A stretch of DNA of 30,023 nucleotides, taken from contig CALAVG010000189.1 in assembly GCA_937892275.1 (NCBI GenBank), forward strand, positions 1 through 30,023, written 5' to 3'. How positions within the stretch are numbered: the stretch's first letter is position 1; every line of letters begins with the position of its first letter. The translations under genes and the position numbers were made by a program. The notes under the pieces are model-generated. The model did not search any database and was not told where the DNA came from. It worked only from the letters and a program-made list of their open reading frames with translations. Source of the stretch: an uncultured Methanomicrobiales archaeon (GTDB taxonomy: Archaea; Thermoplasmatota; Thermoplasmata; Methanomassiliicoccales; Methanomethylophilaceae). Below are positions 8,001 to 14,664 of this stretch, in pieces.

Positions 8001-9237
8001 ACTTGCGGCTGTTCTTACCGAGCACCACGGTGTTCATGCGGTCGGAGACCAAAATGTCCTCCGCGACCCTCATGACGTCATCCTCGGTGACTGCGTCGAT
8101 CCTATCGAGCCTCTGTTCCAGAGTCTCCGTGCTTCCGTTGAGCATGTGATTGACACCCAACCTGTAGAGCCTGTTGTCCGTGGACTCCATTGCCCTGACG
8201 TTCGCACCCTTGACGAGCCTCTTGGCCCTATCGAGCTCACCCTTCTCCAAACCTTCGGAAAGGAACTTACCGATGACCTTCGAGGTGGTCTCCATCGCCT
8301 CGACGACGTTCTCCTTGGTGCACGACATATAGGTCGCCAATGAACTGGCATCGCTGTTCTGCGACACGCTTGTGAATATCGAATAGACGAGGGCCTTCTT
8401 CTCCCTGACATCCTGAAACAGTCTGGAACTCGTACCTGATCCGAGGACTGCCGAGAGCATCGATACCGCTGCACGGTCGGGATGGGACGATCCGTATGCC
8501 TGGAATCCCATGGCCACCTGATAGTGGTCGGAATCGTTCGCGACGAACTCGTACTTCCCTTTGGGCATCGGAGGCTCTGTCCTCACGTTCCTCTTGCCTC
8601 CGGACATACCGTCGAGGGTCTTCTCGGCCCATGCGACGGTCTCCTCCATATCCGCACCCACCGCATAGACGGAAAGGTTGGGGATGCGGTACTTCTCATT
8701 GTAATATGCTCTGAGGTCCTCGAACGTCATCTTCTCGACGAGTTTCTCGTCCCCTCCTTCGTCCTGCTCCAGCTCATGTCCCTTCCAGAGGACCATGCTG
8801 AACAGGTCGTGGATGTACCTGTCGGGCTCACTCTTGATCATGCTGAGCTCCTGGAGGACGATCTTCTTCTCGAGTTCGGTGGACTTCTCGTTGATCAGCG
8901 GGTTGGCAACGATATCCCCGACGATGCGTCTGGCGACATCCGCCGTCTCCTTGATCGTGATCCCGTAGAACGCGGTCATCTCCCTTCCGGTGAAGGCGTT
9001 GAGCTCTCCTCCTGCGCCCTCGATCTCCTTGGCCATCTGATAGGAGTCCATCGTCTTGGTCTCCCTGAACACAGTGTGCTCCAGAAGGTGGGATAATCCG
9101 TATATCCCCTCGGTCTCGTCCCTGGAACCGGTCGCCACACCGATCATGTATGCGACACTTTGGGTATCCGGAATGTTCTCCACGACCACAGGTATTCCCC
9201 CGGCCGTCTTCGAGACGTCTATGGTATGACCGCTCAT
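7966..9237 (-). CDS. M16-family zinc metalloprotease (pitrilysin-like)
   Basis: A 423-residue protein with the inverted zinc motif HLLEH (His50, Glu53, His54) and the distal ligand Glu130 in KKIVLQEL, exactly 76 residues after the second His as in this family. The usual motif GGELNAFTGREMTAFYG follows. The C-terminal half is the second, inactive M16 domain, with FQDVREKKALVYSIFTSV typical of it. The organisation matches single-chain processing-peptidase-like M16B enzymes, which cut peptides or short proteins; no substrate can be assigned. The ATG at 9237 is supported by a TATA box 25 bp upstream. There is no signal peptide, so it is probably cytoplasmic. Confidence 0.94.
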   Translation of the reverse strand: MSGHTIDVSKTAGGIPVVVENIPDTQSVAYMIGVATGSRDETEGIYGLSHLLEHTVFRETKTMDSYQMAKEIEGAGGELNAFTGREMTAFYGITIKETADVARRIVGDIVANPLINEKSTELEKKIVLQELSMIKSEPDRYIHDLFSMVLWKGHELEQDEGGDEKLVEKMTFEDLRAYYNEKYRIPNLSVYAVGADMEETVAWAEKTLDGMSGGKRNVRTEPPMPKGKYEFVANDSDHYQVAMGFQAYGSSHPDRAAVSMLSAVLGSGTSSRLFQDVREKKALVYSIFTSVSQNSDASSLATYMSCTKENVVEAMETTSKVIGKFLSEGLEKGELDRAKRLVKGANVRAMESTDNRLYRLGVNHMLNGSTETLEQRLDRIDAVTEDDVMRVAEDILVSDRMNTVVLGKNSRKFKNYDSTKLAF

Positions 9238-9255
9238 GAATGTACTTAAACAGAA

Positions 9256-9267
9256 CTTCTTAAAAAC
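9256..9267. promoter_or_regulatory. Shared TATA element between divergent M16 protease and PAC2 genes
   Basis: CTTCTTAAAAAC is centred 25 bp from the ATG of the minus-strand protease (9237) and 26-27 bp from the ATG of the plus-strand PAC2 gene (9289). One nearly symmetric box in a 51-bp gap could therefore serve both directions with leaderless messages. Confidence 0.55.
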
Positions 9268-9288
9268 ATTAACGGTATATTGGTCCGT

Positions 9289-10005
9289 ATGGACATCGAA
9301 ACCATCCAGTACGAGGACTTGGAACTCAAGGACCCTGTGGCCGTCATCGGATTCCCGAGCATAGGTCTCACGAGCTCCATCATGGCCAACATGTACGTGA
9401 AGAGCCTGAAAATGGTCCCTCTCGCAGGGATGGCTTCGGCCAACATGCCCCCTTATTGCATCGTCTCCGACTACGGCATAATGCCGCCGATCAGGTACTT
9501 CGGATACAAGAACAAGAGGAAGAACGGCCGCGACGTTATCTTGTGCATGACAGAATACGCACCGAAACCCGAGGATTGCTATCCCCTGGCCTGCAAGATT
9601 CTTCAGTATCTGAGGTCGAAGGGTGTGAACACCATCATCTGCATGGAGGGAAGCCCTAAGTACGACGGGGCCAAGGTGCTCGCCATAGCCGAAGGAGAGA
9701 ACAAGAAGAAACTCCTGAAGAAGAGCGGACTGGAGCCTCTGGCGGAAGGTATGATCAGGGGATTCACCGGGATTCTGATGTACGAGGCACCGTCGAAGGG
9801 CATGGACATTCTCACGATCATGGTACCTGCCACCTCCGGAGTCCCCGACCCAGGATCGTCCACCGCGTTCATCGAGCCGATAGCGAAGATCATCCCCGGA
9901 TTCAGGACCAAGCCCAACGAGCTCCTCAAGGAAGCGGCGATTATCCAGCAGCAGATGGAGATGGCCACAAAGAACATTGATGACACCTCCCAGTACATTG
10001 GATGA
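9289..10005 (+). CDS. PAC2-family protein (proteasome assembly chaperone 2-like)
   Basis: A 238-residue cytoplasmic protein of the archaeal PAC2/PbaB-type family, recognised by the N-terminal segment DPVAVIGFPSIGLTSSIMANMYV and the central MYEAPSKGMDILTIMVPA. Relatives of eukaryotic PAC2 help assemble or activate proteasomes, but most archaeal members are untested. The ATG at 9289 is used instead of the TTG three codons upstream because it sits at the right distance from the TATA box. The last 35 residues are helical (LLKEAAIIQQQMEMATKN). It is not in an operon with pdaD, which has its own promoter. Confidence 0.88.
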   Translation: MDIETIQYEDLELKDPVAVIGFPSIGLTSSIMANMYVKSLKMVPLAGMASANMPPYCIVSDYGIMPPIRYFGYKNKRKNGRDVILCMTEYAPKPEDCYPLACKILQYLRSKGVNTIICMEGSPKYDGAKVLAIAEGENKKKLLKKSGLEPLAEGMIRGFTGILMYEAPSKGMDILTIMVPATSGVPDPGSSTAFIEPIAKIIPGFRTKPNELLKEAAIIQQQMEMATKNIDDTSQYIG

Positions 10006-10016
10006 GTCGGTCCGCA

Positions 10017-10032
10017 GTTATCTGAAGATAAC
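10017..10032. promoter_or_regulatory. Perfect palindrome upstream of pdaD (possible operator)
   Basis: GTTATCTGAAGATAAC has 7-bp arms and a 2-bp spacer. It ends 8 bp before the pdaD TATA box (10040-10049). The spacer is too short for a stable RNA hairpin, so a dimeric regulator site is more likely than a terminator for the PAC2 gene. Confidence 0.45.
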
Positions 10033-10039
10033 CAATAGT

Positions 10040-10049
10040 CTTAGATACT
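10040..10049 (+). promoter_or_regulatory. TATA box of pdaD
   Basis: CTTAGATACT is centred 25 bp upstream of the pdaD ATG. GAGGTCATC (10061-10069), directly before the start, resembles a ribosome-binding site. Confidence 0.5.
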
Positions 10050-10069
10050 AAGGCTACTTCGAGGTCATC

Positions 10070-10543
10070 ATGGAGCTAGTACCCAGCAAATTCTTCATCA
10101 CCCACAGCTCGGCTGTGAGCAGGACATCGGACCTGAACGCCTTCGACAAGGCTCTGATCAAGGCGGGTATCGGCGAGCAGAACCTCGTCTCGGTATCGTC
10201 GGTCATCCCTATAGGCGCAGAGGAGATCGAGCCCTGCGAGATGTCAATGGGTGCCGTCACTCACTGCGTACTGGCCCAGATGAGAGGAACAGAGGGCGAG
10301 ACCATCGCCGCCGGGATCGCTTATGCCTACAGGAAGGACGGGAAGGGAGGATATGTCGCGGAAGGCCATATCCACGGTTCCGCCGAATCCCTGAAGGAGA
10401 TCCTCTCCTGGAAGATGGACGAGATGGCGAAGATAAGGGACCTTGAATTCGAGGATATCCAATACGCCATATCCGAACTGAAGATCCCCATGGACAACTA
10501 CGGATGCTGCATCGCGGCGCTCGTGTTCACCGAATACAGGTGA
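10070..10543 (+). CDS. pdaD: Pyruvoyl-dependent arginine decarboxylase
   Basis: The enzyme converts arginine to agmatine plus CO2, the first step of archaeal polyamine synthesis; agmatine is also used for tRNA-Ile agmatidine. The 157-residue proenzyme contains the self-cleavage site in NLVSVSSVIP. Cleavage is expected between Ser43 and Ser44, Ser44 becoming the pyruvoyl cofactor of the alpha chain. Other family motifs are KFFITHSSAVS at the N-terminus and GCCIAALVFTEY at the C-terminus. The length fits the family (about 155-165). A palindrome and TATA box lie upstream. The zinc-ribbon gene follows after 4 bp, and its ribosome-binding site overlaps this stop codon. Confidence 0.95.
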   Translation: MELVPSKFFITHSSAVSRTSDLNAFDKALIKAGIGEQNLVSVSSVIPIGAEEIEPCEMSMGAVTHCVLAQMRGTEGETIAAGIAYAYRKDGKGGYVAEGHIHGSAESLKEILSWKMDEMAKIRDLEFEDIQYAISELKIPMDNYGCCIAALVFTEYR

Positions 10544-10547
10544 TTCT

Positions 10548-11006
10548 TTGCGGAAGAGATTCGGGCTTTTCATCTGCAGCACATGCGGGAGGGCCCGTGT
10601 CGTCGACAAGGAGACGAAAAGCTCGTCCTGTCCTTACTGCGGCAACACGGAGAAGACCGACAAGATGGTCTTCATCTACGAGTGCAATGACCAGGATACG
10701 GCCAGGGAGGCGTTGGGACAAGCGGCCGGTTTCGAAGGCGTGGATCCCAAGGCCGAGAGGGCTAAGAAGAGAAAGATCGAGAATGCCGACCCCTACTCCA
10801 CGATGATCTACAAGTACGAGCACACCTCGGACCTCGACGAGAAGATGATCATCCTCGCCAAGGGTCTCACCAAGGTCAAAGGCACGTTCACTCTGGAGGA
10901 TGTCCAGGAGATCGTCGGCGAAAGGAATGCCGAAAAGTACGTCGCCGCTATGATGGACCGCTGTTACATCGCAGAGGTCAGACCCGGACGGTACAAGTCC
11001 TCGTGA
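10548..11006 (+). CDS. Archaeal zinc-ribbon protein of unknown function
   Basis: A 152-residue protein with an N-terminal zinc ribbon, CSTCG (Cys10, Cys13) and CPYCG (Cys28, Cys31), of the type seen in DUF1922-like archaeal proteins. A basic linker follows (about 75-90), then a C-terminal region (about 100-152) containing LEDVQEIVG and AAMMDRCYIAEVRPGRY, possibly a small winged helix. Function is not known; nucleic-acid binding is a guess from the ribbon and basic linker. It starts with TTG, whose AGGTGATT ribosome-binding site spans the pdaD stop codon, so translation is probably coupled to pdaD. It ends one base short of the convergent membrane-protein gene. Confidence 0.75.
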   Translation: MRKRFGLFICSTCGRARVVDKETKSSSCPYCGNTEKTDKMVFIYECNDQDTAREALGQAAGFEGVDPKAERAKKRKIENADPYSTMIYKYEHTSDLDEKMIILAKGLTKVKGTFTLEDVQEIVGERNAEKYVAAMMDRCYIAEVRPGRYKSS

Positions 11007-11007
11007 T

Positions 11008-11751
11008 TCACTTCGACTCAGGGATGTCATCGCGCTTGACACCGTTCATCTTCAGGACCTCCCTGATGATGGCGGGAAGCTTCTGGAACAGGCACTTGCG
11101 GAAGTAATACGCTCCCAGTACGACCATGGCGATCAGCACCACGAACATCATGAACAGGTTGTCCGTGAAGAACACCACTGCCATGAGCATGTTGAATGCC
11201 GCCAGAGGTATAGCTCCCTGGAGCACGTACTGCATGGGAAGATGCCTGGCGGTGCCTTCTCCCACATTCGTACCGCATGCACCGAGCATGAGGTTCAGGG
11301 CTACCGACAGACAGATTACCTCTATGAACACCGGCACCGGATCGACCAGCGGGGTGTCGGGATTCTGTGCGGCCATACATAGGATGTATGCGAATCCGGA
11401 TGCCATACCGGCTGCCATTCCCAGACCGAGACCGTATCCGTAGAATATCGAATCGGACTTTCCGCGGAACCTCTTCAGGTTCATCACTACGACCATGGCC
11501 ATCATCTCGATGAGCGCGACCACGATCATCAGGATTATCGAGACAGGGGTCCCCAGGACTCCCAGTACCCTCATTCCGAAGAACAGGAAGACTCCTTCGA
11601 ATATCCCTACTGTCATCATTATGAAGAACGTGGAATCCTTGAAGAATGGGTTCTCTACCCTGGGATACGTGTAGTTCTTCATCACGACATCCATGAGCAG
11701 GAACATGGGTGCGAATCCCACCAGGAGGGCTATTCCGAATGTCCAATCCAT
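11008..11751 (-). CDS. Multi-spanning membrane protein of unknown function
   Basis: I do not recognise this 247-residue protein. It has about seven hydrophobic segments: an N-terminal helix (TFGIALLVGFAPMFLLMDVV), two near 45-90, glycine-rich GYGLGLGMAAGMASGFAYIL around 108-127, two more near 145-190, and one near 200-220. It ends with a short charged cytoplasmic tail. The conserved-looking loop ACGTNVGEGTARHLP between helices could be a functional site. No transporter or protease motif is evident. The ATG at 11751 is preferred over the ORF extension to 11766 because the TATA box GCATTAAATACC is 26 bp upstream. It lies 46 bp after the stop of the PUA/PP-loop gene on the same strand but has its own promoter. 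Confidence 0.75.
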   Translation of the reverse strand: MDWTFGIALLVGFAPMFLLMDVVMKNYTYPRVENPFFKDSTFFIMMTVGIFEGVFLFFGMRVLGVLGTPVSIILMIVVALIEMMAMVVVMNLKRFRGKSDSIFYGYGLGLGMAAGMASGFAYILCMAAQNPDTPLVDPVPVFIEVICLSVALNLMLGACGTNVGEGTARHLPMQYVLQGAIPLAAFNMLMAVVFFTDNLFMMFVVLIAMVVLGAYYFRKCLFQKLPAIIREVLKMNGVKRDDIPESK

Positions 11752-11771
11752 GGTCCCGACTAACAAGGTTC

Positions 11772-11783
11772 GGTATTTAATGC
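11772..11783 (-). promoter_or_regulatory. TATA box of the unknown membrane-protein gene
   Basis: GCATTAAATACC on the minus strand, centred about 26 bp upstream of the ATG at 11751. It shares the TTAAATACC core with the tetR promoter. Confidence 0.6.
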
Positions 11784-11797
11784 TTTATAATGCGGGC

Positions 11798-13729
11798 TCA
11801 GGACCTGCAGGTGTTATCCACGTCGCCAGCGGACTCCATCAGCTTGTCGTAGTAGTGGACGACCATGCAGGACTTCTCGCATCTGCCGCACGAGTTGCAT
11901 CTGTTCGGGTCCACCCTCATGCCGCCCTTGATGGTTATCGCGTGACGGGGGCATCCCTTCTCACAGATACTGCATTCCGTGCAGAGCTCCGATCTGATGA
12001 GCGCCTTGACTGCCCTCTCGAAGACATTCTTGGAGTTCTTTGCATCCGGTGCAGTGACCGATACCTGACCTCCGCCGAACAGCTTTGCCCTTCCGTTGGG
12101 CATCTTAAGGAGTGCGATCTCGAATTCCGAGGAATACTTCACATCGCCGACCGTCCTCAAAGCATCCTCCACATAGGAGAAGTCCCTGCTGTGGGGCACG
12201 TTCACGATGGCCTCCATGGAATATCCGCCTGCGGTACACGGGGAAGCCCCTTTGAGCATCTTCATGCTGGGTCCGGAAACCTTGGAGGGCTTCAGCGATA
12301 TCTGCATCTCCTCCGAGAGCTGGATCATCTTGGGCGGGAGAACCTTCCATCTCCAGAACCCCATGTCAGCATATTCTTTGGGGAGTCCTCTCTGTTCTGC
12401 ATATCCGTGAAGGTAATCTTCCCACCTGCCGTACAGGTTGGGATGGATCCTTCCAGTGTTCCTCCACTCGCTAGAGAGGCATGACGGACACAGATAGCAC
12501 CCTATCCTCTCGAAGTCCCTGTCGTAAAGTGGATTGTACTCGAGACCGAAGGTCAGGATGTAACACCAGACCTCCGCTGCGCACCATGAACGTATCGGAT
12601 TGAGATTGACCTGGTTGGGAACGAACGGATTCTTCGTGACGAATCCGATTGTGGAACGTGCGTAGGATTCCAGCCAGCGGTTCCCTTCGACGGTTATCGT
12701 ACCGTCAGGGAAATCATCGGATATCATGTCTGTCGTGGGACCTAGTTTGCAGACCTTGCAGCACCATCTGAAATCCTTAGCTGGAGGTCCGAAGGTGTCC
12801 ACGTTATCCCAGAAACCATCCTTGCCCTCTGCGATGTGCAGCTTGTTACCATGCTCCAGAGCGAAGGCCTTGACATAGTTCACCGTCTCGGGGAACTCAA
12901 GCCCGGTATCGATGTACATGAGATCGATGGTCTCCGATGCCTGCGATGCAAGACCGTATGCCACCAATGAATCCTTACCGCCCGAGAATGATACTGTAAT
13001 TGGAAGACCGCTCTTGTTCTTCTCCTCCAGGAATCTCTTGATCTCCTTGACCGCATGCCTGGAGATCCTCCTGATGTGATCCTTGTTCACCTCAACGAAA
13101 GTCTTCAGATCCGCTTTGGGCGATACCGGGATCTCCGAAGGTGCGTTGAGGTCGCGAATCTTCGCGGCCTTCTCCGCAGTCCTCATCATTCCGCTGTCGA
13201 CAAGGGCTATTCCGGGTCCGACCTTCTGGCCCTTCTTCAGGATCAGGGTTTCACCGGCCTTGAACTCTCCGATCACATCCACGATGTTCTCTCCCGGGAC
13301 CGACTTGCCCTTGAGATGTCCGGACATCCCTCCGAATATGACAGTGTTCTTCTTTGCGGCCTGCGCGAAGAGGTCGGCTCCGGGCTGCCTTATCTCCAAC
13401 ACTATACGGTCAGATCTCATGTCGAACCTCAGTATCCCCAGCACCATACCGTTGGCGATGATCTCATCCGTACGGTCCTCTCCCGGCACCTTGTTGAAGA
13501 ACAGTGCCTTGCCTTCCAGCGGCTCCACCGTACCGAATGCATCCCTGAAAAGCGATAGGACCAACGATATACTGTCGCCCATGCAGGGTCTAATGTCCCC
13601 GGGACTGTTAATCTGGAAAATGCGTCCCTCTGAACCGCACCTGGAGCAGGATTCGCCTAGGATAAGCGTACCGCAGCGGTCGCACCACCTGCGTTCCTCC
13701 TTCCCGTGAGCGATGTTCTTCTGGGCCAT
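11798..13729 (-). CDS. Zinc-ribbon/PUA/PAPS-reductase-like (PP-loop)/ferredoxin multidomain protein
   Basis: A 643-residue cytoplasmic protein with four recognisable parts. Residues 16-31 are a zinc ribbon (CDRCG, CSRCG). Residues about 105-185 look like a PUA RNA-binding domain (VGPGIALVDSGMM near its end). Residues about 240-460 are a PP-loop ATP pyrophosphatase domain of the PAPS-reductase/COG0175 type with SGGKDS at 249-254, and extra cysteines at 323, 324, 327 (WCCKVC) and 411, 414, 417 (CYLCPSC). Residues 583-621 are a 2x[4Fe-4S] ferredoxin (CTECSICEKGCP, CNSCGRCEKSC). True PAPS reductases lack PUA and ferredoxin domains, so sulfate assimilation is unlikely to be the job. An RNA-modifying or sulfur-transfer role is inferred. 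The ATG at 13729 is supported by a TATA box 27 bp upstream. Homologues occur in other methanogens, annotated as PAPS reductase family. Confidence 0.88.
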   Translation of the reverse strand: MAQKNIAHGKEERRWCDRCGTLILGESCSRCGSEGRIFQINSPGDIRPCMGDSISLVLSLFRDAFGTVEPLEGKALFFNKVPGEDRTDEIIANGMVLGILRFDMRSDRIVLEIRQPGADLFAQAAKKNTVIFGGMSGHLKGKSVPGENIVDVIGEFKAGETLILKKGQKVGPGIALVDSGMMRTAEKAAKIRDLNAPSEIPVSPKADLKTFVEVNKDHIRRISRHAVKEIKRFLEEKNKSGLPITVSFSGGKDSLVAYGLASQASETIDLMYIDTGLEFPETVNYVKAFALEHGNKLHIAEGKDGFWDNVDTFGPPAKDFRWCCKVCKLGPTTDMISDDFPDGTITVEGNRWLESYARSTIGFVTKNPFVPNQVNLNPIRSWCAAEVWCYILTFGLEYNPLYDRDFERIGCYLCPSCLSSEWRNTGRIHPNLYGRWEDYLHGYAEQRGLPKEYADMGFWRWKVLPPKMIQLSEEMQISLKPSKVSGPSMKMLKGASPCTAGGYSMEAIVNVPHSRDFSYVEDALRTVGDVKYSSEFEIALLKMPNGRAKLFGGGQVSVTAPDAKNSKNVFERAVKALIRSELCTECSICEKGCPRHAITIKGGMRVDPNRCNSCGRCEKSCMVVHYYDKLMESAGDVDNTCRS

Positions 13730-13750
13730 CGTATTCGTATAACGGGCCGT

Positions 13751-13760
13751 CGTAAATATT
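13751..13760 (-). promoter_or_regulatory. TATA box of the PUA/PP-loop gene
   Basis: AATATTTACG on the minus strand, centred 27 bp upstream of the ATG at 13729, between the tetR stop and this gene. Confidence 0.5.
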
Positions 13761-13775
13761 GGTTGCTGAGGAACC

Positions 13776-14489
13776 TCACTCGTTCTGTTCCTGGGCGATG
13801 ATGGCATCGAGATCGGATATCCTGAACCCGCAAATCGTGATATCGCCATGCTCGACCAGCTGCGCCAAATCGTCCACGGCCTTCCTGACCTCGAACGAGG
13901 GGAGATTGAACGTGACGGAGGCTGTCCTGATGAGTCCCTCGAGGACCTGGCGGTAATCCGCTTTGGAACCATGCGCATATGCGCCGCACAGGTTCCCTAC
14001 TGCACCGATAACGGTGATCAATGAAAGTCTGAATGCCTCCTCGTCCAGATATTTATGGAACAATTCCTCCCACACGCTCTTCAGCCAGTTCCTGTACATG
14101 TCCACGAACTGCTCTATGGCATCCCAGGACTGATGTGCCTGGTAGACGAGCCCCGCGATGTTCTCCGACCTCGAAGCGATGTACAGCTCTGCGGCCATGG
14201 GGAGGGCCATGGACTTGATCGGGTCCTTCTCGTTGTTCATCAGCTTCTCCGATTCGTTCAGGAAGGAGACCAACGCATCGGACACGATGCTGAATAGGAT
14301 CTCATCCTTGTTCTTGAAACGGTTGTAGAGGCTCCCGTTGAGGATACCTGTCTCCCTGACGATGTCCCTCGTGGTCGTATTCTCGTAACCCTTGGTGTAG
14401 AATAGCTTCAGCGCTGCGGCCATGATCTTCCTACGAGCTTCCTCGCGCTTGATCTGCGAAGGTGTAGGGGAATCCCTCCGATAGGACAT
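13776..14489 (-). CDS. TetR-family transcriptional regulator
   Basis: A 237-residue repressor-type protein. Residues about 15-65 form the TetR DNA-binding domain: AAALKLFYTKGYENTTTRDI, then the recognition helix region GILNGSLYNRFKNKDEIL. The rest is the helical ligand-binding and dimerisation domain, with no assignable ligand. It is divergent from the MMPL exporter gene, a classical repressor/exporter arrangement, and the gap carries an inverted repeat next to its own TATA box. Autoregulation and control of the exporter are therefore likely. Confidence 0.92.
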   Translation of the reverse strand: MSYRRDSPTPSQIKREEARRKIMAAALKLFYTKGYENTTTRDIVRETGILNGSLYNRFKNKDEILFSIVSDALVSFLNESEKLMNNEKDPIKSMALPMAAELYIASRSENIAGLVYQAHQSWDAIEQFVDMYRNWLKSVWEELFHKYLDEEAFRLSLITVIGAVGNLCGAYAHGSKADYRQVLEGLIRTASVTFNLPSFEVRKAVDDLAQLVEHGDITICGFRISDLDAIIAQEQNE

Positions 14490-14509
14490 ATTCCCTTAAC
14501 CAATCATTC

Positions 14510-14520
14510 GGTATTTAATT
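14510..14520 (-). promoter_or_regulatory. TATA box of the tetR gene
   Basis: AATTAAATACC on the minus strand, centred about 26 bp upstream of the ATG at 14489, consistent with a leaderless message. Confidence 0.6.
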
Positions 14521-14528
14521 CTGATTCT

Positions 14529-14546
14529 GCTCAAAATTATTTGAGC
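14529..14546. promoter_or_regulatory. Inverted repeat, probable TetR operator
   Basis: GCTCAAAATTATTTGAGC has 7-bp arms GCTCAAA/TTTGAGC around a 4-bp spacer, 8 bp upstream of the tetR TATA box. The same half-sites recur toward the exporter gene: CTCAAA at 14561-14566 and TTTGAGC at 14603-14609, the latter 14 bp before the exporter's TATA box. Confidence 0.6.
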
Positions 14547-14623
14547 GTGCTTCGTATATTCTCAAATATTGTTTCTATTATTATCAAGATTCTTCGGTAA
14601 ATCTTTGAGCATAATCAAAACTT

Positions 14624-14632
14624 CTTTATATG
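14624..14632 (+). promoter_or_regulatory. TATA box of the MMPL exporter gene
   Basis: CTTTATATG lies about 37 bp upstream of the ATG at 14665. This implies a leader of roughly 10-15 nt holding AAGGTAGA (14653-14660) as a ribosome-binding site, and rules out the in-frame upstream start at 14569. Confidence 0.55.
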
Positions 14633-14664
14633 TCACTTCTCTCCCGGAATCTAAGGTAGATAGA

